Of a DNA stretch of 47,060 nucleotides, positions 1-8,081 are shown one piece after another. The position numbers were made by a program, and so were the translations under genes. This DNA is from Hyphomicrobiales bacterium (GTDB lineage: Bacteria; Pseudomonadota; Alphaproteobacteria; Rhizobiales; Rhizobiaceae): assembly GCA_024225445.1 (NCBI GenBank), contig JAAEMP010000190.1, positions 1 to 47,060 on the forward strand, in the 5' to 3' direction. Within the stretch, counting starts at the first letter, position 1; the number at the start of each line of letters is the position of its first letter. The notes under the pieces were generated by a model. The model made no database searches, had not been told where the DNA came from, and saw only the letters and a program-made list of their open reading frames with translations.

Positions 1-242
1 CCACAGCAAATCGCAAACATGCGCGCGCGGATCATGGCGGTGTGATCGTGGGTGATACGGGCCGCATCGCGCTCGTCACGCAAGCATGAAGCGAGCATCC
101 CGGCAAAGTTCAGCCTCTTCTCAATCTCGCGCAGTATCAGCACACCGCCATCAGAAGAAAGTGAACCTCCATCAAAGCGGGCATGAATATCCAGAGATTC
201 AACAGGTGACAGACCGCGGAGAAACAGGTTATCTTTATTCAT
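1..242 (-). CDS. IS1380-family transposase, N-terminal part (partial)
   Basis: Translation of the minus strand from the ATG at 242-240 is open to the window edge (80 codons). It begins MNKDNLFLRGLSPVESLDI and then reads FDGGSLSSDGGVLILREIEK. This matches the characteristic N-terminus of IS1380-family DDE transposases (FDGG.LSSDGG..LLRE.E...), followed by a stretch around R-D-A-A-R-I-T-H-D-H that fits the family's next conserved block. The protein should be over 400 residues, so only about a fifth is visible. It would catalyse transposition of its own element. Whether the full gene is intact cannot be judged. The plus-strand frame at 86-274 is a shadow of this gene. Confidence 0.72.
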   Translation of the reverse strand, partial: MNKDNLFLRGLSPVESLDIHARFDGGSLSSDGGVLILREIEKRLNFAGMLASCLRDERDAARITHDHTAMIRARMFAICC

Positions 243-300
243 GGCGGGCCGGACTTTCTGCTGGTAGTGGATGATCTTGTCTAGACACCAAAATCATACG
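1..300 (-). mobile_element. Left part of an IS1380-family insertion sequence (cut by window edge)
   Basis: The minus strand carries the beginning of an IS1380-type transposase, so an insertion sequence starts near here and continues beyond base 1. I could not identify the terminal inverted repeat or the target duplication; the outer boundary somewhere between about 243 and 362 is a guess. The element lies just downstream of the catabolic operon ending at 363. Confidence 0.55.
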
Positions 301-362
301 CTATTTCAACAGCTTGTTCCACGCCCGTCAGCTATATTATGCACTCTGATGAATAATCCGGG

Positions 363-1283
363 CTAGATTAACGAGGCAATCAGGTCCTTGTACAATTTCT
401 GCAATCTTCGCGTTACAGGTCCGGCGCCATCCTGATTGCCGATGGGTTTGCCATCAATTTCAAAAACCGGTGTTTGTGCGCCAAAAGTACCCGTCAAAAA
501 CGCTTCCTCAGCCCCGTATGCTTCATACAGTGAATAGTTCTTTTCATAAACACGAATATCGTTTGCGTGGCACAAATCGATGATTTTCTGCCGGGTTACG
601 CCTTTCATGCAATAATCTCCGGTGGAGGTCCAGACTTCGCCTTTTCGAACAATGAAGAAGTTGCAGGCGTTTGTCGTATTCACAAATCCATGCGGATCAA
701 GCATCAATCCCTCATCTGCTCCCGCTTGCTCCGCCTGCAGGCAGGCAATGACGCAATTCAGTTTCGAATGGGAATTGAATTTTGCATCCTGAGACATTGG
801 CAGGCCGCGAACCTGAGGCACAGTTGCCAGGCGTATACCTTTCGATTGTAAATGTTCGGCCGGTTTTGAATGTTCCATGATAATGACAATTGTCGGGCCG
901 GATTTAGACAGGGCAGGGTGTTGAAACGGTTTGGATTTGTTACCCCGCGTCACCATCAAACGGCAGTGCACGTCATGCTTCATATCATTTGCTGCTGCAG
1001 TCCGGGTCAGGGCATCAAGTATTTCTTTTCGGTTCATCCCGATATCCAGAGAAATCGATTTGCAACTGTCAAACAGGCGGTCCATATGCTCATCAAAAAA
1101 TGCCCATTTTCCATTATAAAGACGCATTCCCTCCCACATGCCGTCACCCAGCATGAAGCCGGAATCATAGACCGATATTTTGGCCTTGTCGCGATGAACG
1201 ATCTCGCCATTTACATAAATGTTGATATCCTGATTGCGTTCTTCATCCTGGGCATCATGCGTGGATTTGTTTTGCAAGTTCAA
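363..1283 (-). CDS. Class IV aminotransferase (branched-chain/D-amino-acid type)
   Basis: A PLP-dependent fold-type IV aminotransferase, 306 residues, probably cytoplasmic. The family moves an amino group between an amino acid and a 2-oxo acid. Visible family features are YVNGEIVHRDKAKISVYDSG (23-42), the GDGMWEGMR segment (47-55), a lysine-containing KFNSHSKLN stretch (168-176; the PLP lysine is probably K168 or K174), GLMLDPHGFV (192-201) and GVTRQKIIDL (228-237). Where many relatives have a V-x-E motif after the glycine, this protein has VNTTNACNFF. The start is a TTG at 1283 with AGGA about eight bases upstream; no ATG is available before the homologous region, and the upstream gene's stop is in the same frame. 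It is the last gene of a five-gene operon, nine bases after its neighbour. The substrate is not predictable from sequence; the context suggests the end of a sugar-acid or organosulfur route. Confidence 0.85.
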   Translation of the reverse strand: MNLQNKSTHDAQDEERNQDINIYVNGEIVHRDKAKISVYDSGFMLGDGMWEGMRLYNGKWAFFDEHMDRLFDSCKSISLDIGMNRKEILDALTRTAAANDMKHDVHCRLMVTRGNKSKPFQHPALSKSGPTIVIIMEHSKPAEHLQSKGIRLATVPQVRGLPMSQDAKFNSHSKLNCVIACLQAEQAGADEGLMLDPHGFVNTTNACNFFIVRKGEVWTSTGDYCMKGVTRQKIIDLCHANDIRVYEKNYSLYEAYGAEEAFLTGTFGAQTPVFEIDGKPIGNQDGAGPVTRRLQKLYKDLIASLI

Positions 1284-1292
1284 ATTACTGTC

Positions 1293-2261
1293 CTAACCCG
1301 GGTTTGTTTGGCTTCTAGCGATGACCTCATGGCCCTGTTCTTCAGGTTCTGAATCTGCCATTTGTGCAGGAAAGCCCGGTGCGCGAAGGTCAACGCCGCA
1401 TGTATCTTCAAGCCGCTTGACGATCATCGATGACCAGGCTCTGGAACCATATTTTTTCTCGCCATCGCTGAATATTTCCAGAACTTTGGGAGAAAGCTCC
1501 AAAGGCACACCGGCACGTTCTGCAACGGCTTCAAACAATGACATGTCTTTTAATACCAAATCCATGGTGAAATTAATGTCGTAGCTGCCATTCAGGATTA
1601 CCTGGCTTTCTGTTTCGTGGACAAAAGAATTGCCGGAGGAAATTCTGATTGCTTCATAAGTCGAGTTAAGATCGATACCGGCTTTGGCGGCGGTGGTCAT
1701 CGCCTCGCCCAATGCAACCAGATGGACAGAGGCCAGATAATTGGTCACGACTTTTAATATTGAGGCTGAACCCAAAGGTCCCGTATGGAGTATTTTGCGA
1801 CCCATTACCGTTAGAATTGGCAATACCCGTTCAAACGCACTGCGTTCACCACCGGTGAAAATCGCAATGTTGCCGGTTGCAGCACGATGACATCCACCAG
1901 ATACCGGACTATCGAGAGAAAAAGCTTCCATGGTACCGACTTTTTCTGCCAGTCGTTTGACTTCGGCTTCATCGGTGGTGCTCATTTCAAGCCATATCTT
2001 GCCGCGGCTCAGTCCGGCAATCACCCCGTCATCGGCCTCCATGACATTCGCACTGGCTATCGGTGAGGGCAAACAGGTGATGATTACCTCTGTATTTTCC
2101 GCCAGCTCTTTTGGCGAGTCAGCCCACTTTGCACCTTTGGCCAGGAACGGCTCGGCCGTCTTCTGGTCCAGATCACGTACGGTTAAATCAAAACCATTTC
2201 GCAGCAAACTGCCAGCCAGTTTACCACCAACATTTCCTAACCCGATAAATCCAATTTTCAT
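1293..2261 (-). CDS. NAD(P)-dependent beta-hydroxyacid dehydrogenase (3-hydroxyisobutyrate dehydrogenase family)
   Basis: A 322-residue cytoplasmic oxidoreductase of the HIBADH/tartronate semialdehyde reductase family, interconverting a beta-hydroxyacid and its semialdehyde with NAD(P). The N-terminal Rossmann motif GLGNVG is at 7-12. The substrate-binding signature DSPVSGGCHRAATG is at 117-130 and the expected catalytic lysine is K170 in ILKVVTNYL. Length is slightly above the usual 290-300 because of a C-terminal tail. D30 after the second beta strand (VRDLD) leaves NAD or NADP preference open. It is translated with the dehydratase upstream (26 bp gap) and the aminotransferase downstream (9 bp gap). 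The exact substrate is unknown. Confidence 0.88.
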   Translation of the reverse strand: MKIGFIGLGNVGGKLAGSLLRNGFDLTVRDLDQKTAEPFLAKGAKWADSPKELAENTEVIITCLPSPIASANVMEADDGVIAGLSRGKIWLEMSTTDEAEVKRLAEKVGTMEAFSLDSPVSGGCHRAATGNIAIFTGGERSAFERVLPILTVMGRKILHTGPLGSASILKVVTNYLASVHLVALGEAMTTAAKAGIDLNSTYEAIRISSGNSFVHETESQVILNGSYDINFTMDLVLKDMSLFEAVAERAGVPLELSPKVLEIFSDGEKKYGSRAWSSMIVKRLEDTCGVDLRAPGFPAQMADSEPEEQGHEVIARSQTNPG

Positions 2262-2287
2262 TGCCCAAATCCCAGAGATTATTTGAC

Positions 2288-3475
2288 TCAGATAATTTCT
2301 TCACTCATTTCAAGATGCAGGTGACTTTCATCATAAGGATGGGCCAGTGCAACTGTTTCATTCAATTCTACGCCCAGACCCGGCTCGCTCGGCGGAATTA
2401 CATAACCATTTTCCCAGACAATCGGCTTTTTCAGGATATCGGCATGAAAATTTCCCCATTGCTGAATTCCCTCAAGAATAAGAAAATTTGGAGAGCAGGC
2501 GCTGATCTGGATATTTGCCGCACCTTCAATAGGACCACAATATAAATGCGGTGCGATTTGCGCATAATAAGTCTCTGCCATTCCGGCAATTTTCTTGGCT
2601 TCCAGAATGCCGCCGACACGGCCAAGTGCCATCTGCAAAATGGAGGCAGCCTGGTTTTCCAGAACACGGGCAAATTCATATTTTGTCGTCAACCGTTCGC
2701 CGGTGGCAATGGGAATTGAAGTCTGGCGTGCAACCTGTGCCATTTCGCGGGGATTTTCCGGTGGTACAGGCTCTTCGAACCACAGCGGGTCGTAAGGTTC
2801 CAGTTGCTTTGCCAGACGAATTGCACCCGACGTTGTAAACTGGCCGTGGGTACCAAACAACAAGTCCGCGCCGGCTCCGACCGCCTCGCGAATGAGTCTA
2901 ACGAATTCGACCGAACGCTCTATATCCGCCAGTCTCGGCTGATGGGGATCATATATTGTATAGGGACCGGCCGGATCAAATTTTAGTGCGCTAAATCCCT
3001 GGGATACATATTCTGCTGCACGTTCCGCCGAACGTTCCGGGTCAGCGTAGAATTCTGCCGGATCTTCTGTTTCATCGGGATATAGATAGGTATAGGAACG
3101 AAGCTTGTCATGAACCTGGCCACCAAGCAATTCATAAACCGGTTTGTTCAACTCCTTGCCAATGATATCCCAGCAAGCCATCTCGATACCACTCAATATG
3201 CTGATCAGGGAGATGTCAGGTCGCAGATTATATCCAGAGCCATAAACACGTCGCCACATGGTCTCAATCTTGAACGGGTCTTTACCGATGATTTGCCGCT
3301 GGCAGACATCCTCAATCATTGTTGCAATGACATGCGGGCTAAATGTTGCCCCGTAAACTTCACCAACTCCCTCAATGCCGGTATCGGTGGTCAATTTCAG
3401 AAAAATGAAATATCTGCCGCCGAAATGAGGAGGAGGGTTACCAACCACAAAAGTCTTAACATCGGTGATTTTCAT
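2288..3475 (-). CDS. Mandelate racemase/muconate lactonizing enzyme family protein (probable sugar-acid dehydratase)
   Basis: An enolase-superfamily protein, 395 residues. Members abstract a proton alpha to a carboxylate, using Mg2+, and often dehydrate aldonic acids. The capping domain is followed by a barrel with K165 (ALKFDPAG), E234 in WFEEPVPPEN (one metal ligand), E260 in ATGERL (another ligand) and H310 in APHLYCGP as a likely general base. The usual first metal ligand, an Asp at the end of the third barrel strand, appears replaced: the local sequence is LLFGTHGQFT (206-214), with Gly where galactonate dehydratases have Asp. This may be a feature of its subfamily. It sits between the alcohol dehydrogenase (54 bp upstream) and the hydroxyacid dehydrogenase (26 bp downstream), consistent with one pathway. 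Confidence 0.86.
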   Translation of the reverse strand: MKITDVKTFVVGNPPPHFGGRYFIFLKLTTDTGIEGVGEVYGATFSPHVIATMIEDVCQRQIIGKDPFKIETMWRRVYGSGYNLRPDISLISILSGIEMACWDIIGKELNKPVYELLGGQVHDKLRSYTYLYPDETEDPAEFYADPERSAERAAEYVSQGFSALKFDPAGPYTIYDPHQPRLADIERSVEFVRLIREAVGAGADLLFGTHGQFTTSGAIRLAKQLEPYDPLWFEEPVPPENPREMAQVARQTSIPIATGERLTTKYEFARVLENQAASILQMALGRVGGILEAKKIAGMAETYYAQIAPHLYCGPIEGAANIQISACSPNFLILEGIQQWGNFHADILKKPIVWENGYVIPPSEPGLGVELNETVALAHPYDESHLHLEMSEEII

Positions 3476-3529
3476 CTTGTCTGCCCGCCGGACTGGTTAT
3501 TAACAGGGATTTCATCAGTCATGATTTGC

Positions 3530-4609
3530 TCAGAATACAATTACGTTACGCAAGGCATCGCCATTTTTCGCTGAGGCAATTGCTTCATTGATATCTTCCA
3601 ACGGATAGGTTCCCGATATCAGTTCATCAAGCTTCAGACGGTCTTGCTGATAAAGGCTGACCAGATAGGGAATGTCTACCGGAACCCTGCTTGAGCCCAT
3701 TTTCGAGCCTATTATGCGTTGGCTTTCGGCAGCAATATTGCAGGGTTCAAATTGCGACATAACGCCATCTGCCGGCATGCCGACCAGCACAACACTGCCA
3801 GTGCGCCCCATAAGCTCATAGGCGCCATCAATCGCGGCTTTTGCTCCAACAGTGACAAATACATAATCTGCTCCGCGTCCTGAGGTTATGGCGCGTACCT
3901 GTTTGCCCACATCTTTGTCGGTTGCTTTAATCGAGTGGGTGGCTCCGAAGGCTTTCGCCACTTCCAGTTTGCTATCAGATATGTCGATCGCGATAATGGT
4001 TGCAGCACCGGCGATTGCTGCACCCTGTACCGAGTTCAGGCCAACGCCTCCGGTTCCAACTACCACTACACTGCATCCTGTCGAAATATTTGCTGTGTTG
4101 GTGACAGCGCCAAATCCGGTCAACACACCACAGGCAAGCAGGCTGGCCGAAATAAGGGGGATATCGCGATTGATGGCTACGGCCTGGGAATTATGAACGA
4201 CCACATATTCAGCAAACGCACCGGTTCGCAGACCATGGGTAAGCAAGTCACCATCTTTTGTGCGAAGTGGGCTTTGGGCATCAAGAGCAAAACTTGTTTC
4301 GCAGGCTACTGAATGACCCTGGGCACAATAATGGCAATGTCCACAGGATCGAATAAGCGTCACAACGACATGGTCTCCGACAGCTACAGTATCGACACCT
4401 TCGCCAACGGCTTCAACAGTTCCTGCCGCTTCGTGGCCGTAAACTGCCGGAAGTACACCGCCCCAGGCCCCGTCAATATACATGATGTCGCTATGGCATA
4501 TTGCACAAGCTGCCATTTTAACGGATATTTCCCCCGGCCCGGGTGCTGCAACTTCAATTTCTTCGATTACCAGCGGTTCACCAAACTGCCTGCAGACTGC
4601 TGCTTTCAT
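3530..4609 (-). CDS. Zinc-dependent alcohol dehydrogenase (medium-chain, class III-like)
   Basis: An MDR-superfamily dehydrogenase of 359 residues oxidising an alcohol (or hydroxymethyl adduct) with NAD+. Catalytic zinc residues are C38 (AICHSD), H59-E60 (YGHEAAG) and C160 (LACGVLTGFG). The structural zinc site is C89, C92, C95 and C103 within SCGHCHYCAQGHSVAC. The nucleotide-binding GTGGVG is at 185-190, followed by an acidic residue in IAIDIS typical of NAD use. The arrangement resembles the AdhC/formaldehyde dehydrogenase branch. In an operon whose first gene encodes a methyl-transfer protein, oxidation of a C1 adduct or a pathway alcohol are both possible. It starts 43 bp after the DmdA-like gene. 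Confidence 0.88.
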   Translation of the reverse strand: MKAAVCRQFGEPLVIEEIEVAAPGPGEISVKMAACAICHSDIMYIDGAWGGVLPAVYGHEAAGTVEAVGEGVDTVAVGDHVVVTLIRSCGHCHYCAQGHSVACETSFALDAQSPLRTKDGDLLTHGLRTGAFAEYVVVHNSQAVAINRDIPLISASLLACGVLTGFGAVTNTANISTGCSVVVVGTGGVGLNSVQGAAIAGAATIIAIDISDSKLEVAKAFGATHSIKATDKDVGKQVRAITSGRGADYVFVTVGAKAAIDGAYELMGRTGSVVLVGMPADGVMSQFEPCNIAAESQRIIGSKMGSSRVPVDIPYLVSLYQQDRLKLDELISGTYPLEDINEAIASAKNGDALRNVIVF

Positions 4610-4652
4610 GATATCTTGCTTTCCTGTATATGAATCTATGAACTAAAGTGCC

Positions 4653-5756
4653 CTAGCAAAACGGCAATGCACATAATTTGGCCGGTAACATCTGGCCATC
4701 CTTACAGACTTCAACCATTTGTCCAACCTTGATTTCTGTAGCGATCAGAGCATATCCGATATTGCGTTTCAGGCGATACGACCAAACGCCGTTGGTCATG
4801 CTGCCGACTTTGGAACCATCAGCATAAATATCATACCAGGTGCTGTGGACAGGCATTGGTTGATCGCCTTCAAGAACCAGGCCCAATTGATGGCGTTTTA
4901 CGCCCTGTTTCTTGATCTGGCGTAATTTTTTTATTCCGATGACATCATCATCCACATCCAGATCAACGTAGTTACCCAGGCGAATTTCAAATGGATTGGT
5001 TTCATCATCGGTGTCGGAACCCCAGGATATCAGCCCGCTTTCAATGCGTTCGCACATGTTGGGATTGCCGGGTCCAATATTGTATGGTTGGCCGGCTTCA
5101 CGAACGATATTCCAAAGCTGCTCTCCTCTTGAACCATCCATCAGATACAATTCAAACCCTCCCTGTTTTGACCAGCCGGAGCGGGCGAGCATCAGCGGAA
5201 TTCCCTCAATCTGGGTTTCGCGAAACCAGAAATATTTCAGGTCAAGTATCCAGTCTCCAAAAATTCCGGCTATTACCGCGTCTGCCTTTGGTCCCTGTAT
5301 CGCCAGCGGTGAAACATCGGGTTCCCTGATCTCGACTGACAATCCCCGCTCCGCTGCAATGGCACGAGCCCAGAACAGTATGTTGGAATCCGCTATTGAA
5401 AACCAAAATCGGTCATCTGCCAGTTTTAGAAGAATTGGATCATTGATGATGGTCCCGTGATGGTTGCACAGCGCAACATATTTACCCTGATTTACCACAC
5501 ATTTTGAGAGGTCTCTTGGCGATAGTATCTGAGCCAGTTTACCTGCATCACGACCACAAACTTCGACTTGTCTTTCAACCGCAACATCCCATAACGCAAC
5601 ATCATTGATTAACCGCCAGTATTCTCCCTCAGGGTCCCCGTATCCGGTCGGCATCAGCATCTGGTTATAGGGTAGAAAACCCTTGACCCCTTCTTTCACC
5701 GTTGCGTTGAAAAAAGGTGAGCGGCGAAGGCGGGTGGTTGGCGTGATTTCGAACAT
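4653..5756 (-). CDS. GcvT-fold aminomethyltransferase family protein, DmdA-like
   Basis: A 367-residue folate-dependent methyltransferase-like protein of the GcvT family. Several blocks resemble dimethylsulfoniopropionate demethylase (DmdA): YNQMLMPTGYGDPEGEYW (29-46), WDVAVERQVEV, LSPRDLSK, NDPILLKLADDRFWFSIADS, VSPLAIQGPKADAV, ARSGWSKQGGFELYL and IGPGNPNMCERIESGLISWG. DmdA transfers a methyl group from DMSP to tetrahydrofolate. The similarity recalled here is good through the N-terminal two thirds. However, DMSP specificity is not proven, because related uncharacterised demethylases share the fold. The ATG at 5756 has GGGAAA a few bases upstream. It is the first gene of the operon reaching 363. 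The poly-T-rich 5757-5989 stretch upstream is its probable promoter region. Confidence 0.8.
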   Translation of the reverse strand: MFEITPTTRLRRSPFFNATVKEGVKGFLPYNQMLMPTGYGDPEGEYWRLINDVALWDVAVERQVEVCGRDAGKLAQILSPRDLSKCVVNQGKYVALCNHHGTIINDPILLKLADDRFWFSIADSNILFWARAIAAERGLSVEIREPDVSPLAIQGPKADAVIAGIFGDWILDLKYFWFRETQIEGIPLMLARSGWSKQGGFELYLMDGSRGEQLWNIVREAGQPYNIGPGNPNMCERIESGLISWGSDTDDETNPFEIRLGNYVDLDVDDDVIGIKKLRQIKKQGVKRHQLGLVLEGDQPMPVHSTWYDIYADGSKVGSMTNGVWSYRLKRNIGYALIATEIKVGQMVEVCKDGQMLPAKLCALPFC

Positions 5757-5989
5757 TTATGTTTCCCGTTCAACAATCGAGTTGGAGCAAAATATCTGGA
5801 ATATACTGTGTAAAAATTTCAACCGATGTCAATTTGCGACACTTGGCTTTTGAAGACTTTTTTTTTACATCAGTTGCAGATATCTGCTCACAGTCGGATG
5901 AATCTCGGTCATATCGAGCAAATTCCAGCAAATAGCGACAGGTCTGGGGGTGGCAACGCTCAGAAATAAATTACTCACAACATCAGGAA

Positions 5990-6467
5990 TCAATCAGATT
6001 TTGGCTCGCGCTTTATTGTGGTGATCGTGATTGCCTTGGGTTCAGTGATACAACTTTGTCGACATATGGCACATCCGGTACAGATGTCCATACTAATCTC
6101 CGGCTTGCTCAAGTCCCATGCTATGGCACCCGGGATCGGGCAGACAGAACAGCATGCTCCGCATTCGAGATCCATATAAGGCAGACATGTGCTCGTATCA
6201 ATCTGGGCTTCTGCCAGACGTGGAACCTATTTCGATACCCCGCCGGGAAGAAAGCGAATAAATTGCCTGGTGTGGACAGGCTTCAATGCAATCATGACAT
6301 CGAGTGCATTTCGTCAGGAAGTCAAATTCCTCAATCGCAAAAGGCGGGCGTATGTAAAGCCAGGCGCGTTAATTGATGCGCGCATCAGCAACATCCACCT
6401 CTGCCTTTGCGACTTTATGAGCTCCGAGTCGGAAGAAGTCGCGGCGATCCAGTTTTTCATCAGTCAT
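5990..6467 (-). pseudogene. NapF-like polyferredoxin, disrupted by a stop codon and a frameshift
   Basis: Read from the ATG at 6467 (AGAGG just upstream), the minus strand gives a 32-residue leader with RRDFFRLGAHK and then an in-frame TAA at 6371-6369. The same frame continues with KCTRCHDCIEACPHQAI, a 4Fe-4S motif. Near 6225-6245, next to a run of four G, the frame shifts by one base and then gives CLPYMDLECGACCSVCP and CTGCAICRQSC before the stop at 5990. All Cys motifs of a NapF-type ferredoxin are therefore present, but split over two frames. Seen: two lesions. Inferred: a nonfunctional gene, or less likely assembly errors. The 61-residue frame at 5990-6175 is only its tail. It follows the polyferredoxin gene by 12 bp and was presumably the last gene of the nap-like operon. 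Confidence 0.8.
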
Positions 6468-6479
6468 AAAAGCCTCTGC

Positions 6480-8081
6480 TTACATACGCATATTCATCGG
6501 TTGCATCAACAGCCACAGGTGAAATGCTGTCATCAGAATTGCAAATCCGAACATCGGAGACAGTGTCATCAAAGTTCTGGATCCCTCTGGCACCAGCTGC
6601 ATGCCCCGGCGACGGACGACAAGAACCGAGAATATGAAACCGAGTACTAACATTACAGCCTGAATTGCCGCCAATGCAAATGGCGTTACTGTCATCTCCA
6701 GCATTTGCAAATGCCGTTCATTCACAGACAAAGGCAAAGCATCAACCCCGAGCGGATTGACAAAAACACTGCCGGAGCCAACGCTTTCGCGCAACAGATG
6801 GGACAGGTTATGGGCCAGGTGATAGGTAAATGCCAGTGGCAAGGCGGCAAAGGATAATCGCGTAAATATCATCCTGAAAGAAAAACTCGAACCAGTCGAC
6901 CAGCGGGTCAGTGCGACCACGCACAGATAAAGCGCAACAGGTATGGCAATGGCAACTCCCATACCAATTGAAAAACTCCAGATCAACTGACCACTATCAC
7001 CTAAATAGCGCGCCAGCTGGCGTATCCTGTTTTCCCAGAATTCCAGCATGGTTATACCATGAAAACCTGTAAGGGTCAGTAAAACGAGCATAAACCAGGC
7101 CTCGTCCCAGTGAGGCCTTGCTCCCTCAAGCGTTTCTTTGCCCGGGGATCGCAAACGCCACGAAACATTCTCATGTGGGCAGGAGCGGGCACAATTACCG
7201 CAGGAAGTGCAAAATGTATTTTGTTTTAATCGGCCCATGACAAGATGAGTGGGACAGGGATCGACATTTGCATTGCCATGATAGCACTCCAGCGTTGTGC
7301 AGGAAGTGCAGATTTCCATGTCTTTTGCGCGTAATTCCACTGGTGCCAGTTGCGCATAAAACCCGATGGTTCGGCCAACCGGGCAGGCATGCCGGCAGAA
7401 TGCCTTTCGCTCAAATACACCGAGAAAAATGATGGCCAGCAATAATATGCCAAGGGCCAGCATAGAAGTGGCATAAGGGCTAGATGTTATTCCCACCCCT
7501 AGTTCCAGCCACGTCAGGCCAACAAGCAGAACCAATGCAGGCCAGACATTGCGGAAATTTTTTGGAACGCGAAAATTCAGTGAAAAATGGGGAAGGCTGC
7601 GCCGCCACACGCGTAACCGGACCATCAGGTTGCCAAGGCTATCCCACGGGCACACCGCACACCATGCGCTGCCGACAAACAAAACCGAAATGATGATTCC
7701 TGACCACCACAGGTTCCAAGTGAGAACCGTAGCCAGGTTGCGGCTCGGCAAAGGTGTCCCGGCAAGTCCTGTCCAAATTACCATTAAAAATAATACGGAG
7801 GTAGCGGTTTTAAAGGACAGTAAAACCCATGGTTTGATCCATAAGCTACCTAAAAAACCACCGAAAAAAGGAATGGCAGAAACGGTAAAACCGGATTTTC
7901 TGTTGGCGGTGATGGAGTTGGAGCCAGACGGTATATACAACCCCCATGCTGTTACAATTGTTACTGCGACGCAAACTGCTACACCCCAAATCACCGGAAG
8001 TCCCGGATGCTCCAGCGTGCCCTGCGGTGTGACCCGGCAAATATCTCCTCCAATTATCAGATTCCACTCGGCAGCGGTCAT
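6480..8081 (-). CDS. Membrane-bound polyferredoxin (NapH/NosR/CcoG-type 4Fe-4S protein)
   Basis: An integral membrane iron-sulfur protein, 533 residues, with roughly ten hydrophobic segments. CAVCPWDSLG lies after the first membrane block and CRHACPVGR after the second. A cytoplasmic-type domain then carries CTSCTTLECYHGNANVDPCP and CTSCGNCARSCP, consistent with two 4Fe-4S clusters. The remaining C-terminal half is hydrophobic, with H-rich loops (YHLAHNLSHLL) that might bind heme. Such proteins pass electrons from quinol to a periplasmic reductase. It overlaps the FixH-like gene upstream by 4 bp (ATGA). Unlike its neighbours the frame is uninterrupted, though its presumed partner oxidoreductase is a remnant, so it may be a relic or have another partner. 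Confidence 0.75.
   Translation of the reverse strand: MTAAEWNLIIGGDICRVTPQGTLEHPGLPVIWGVAVCVAVTIVTAWGLYIPSGSNSITANRKSGFTVSAIPFFGGFLGSLWIKPWVLLSFKTATSVLFLMVIWTGLAGTPLPSRNLATVLTWNLWWSGIIISVLFVGSAWCAVCPWDSLGNLMVRLRVWRRSLPHFSLNFRVPKNFRNVWPALVLLVGLTWLELGVGITSSPYATSMLALGILLLAIIFLGVFERKAFCRHACPVGRTIGFYAQLAPVELRAKDMEICTSCTTLECYHGNANVDPCPTHLVMGRLKQNTFCTSCGNCARSCPHENVSWRLRSPGKETLEGARPHWDEAWFMLVLLTLTGFHGITMLEFWENRIRQLARYLGDSGQLIWSFSIGMGVAIAIPVALYLCVVALTRWSTGSSFSFRMIFTRLSFAALPLAFTYHLAHNLSHLLRESVGSGSVFVNPLGVDALPLSVNERHLQMLEMTVTPFALAAIQAVMLVLGFIFSVLVVRRRGMQLVPEGSRTLMTLSPMFGFAILMTAFHLWLLMQPMNMRM

Noticed and set aside
3110-3574. Plus-strand open frame of 154 codons
   Set aside because: Antisense to the enolase-superfamily gene; no domain and no ribosome site.
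5818-5831. Weak FNR-like sequence upstream of the DmdA-like gene
   Set aside because: Only one half-site (GTCAA) is good; the other is TCAAC, too far from consensus.
5757-5989. Possible short minus-strand frames (about 40-66 codons) after the NapF remnant
   Set aside because: No good start and no recognisable NapD or chaperone motif; more likely promoter DNA of the DmdA-like operon or unrecognisable remnant.
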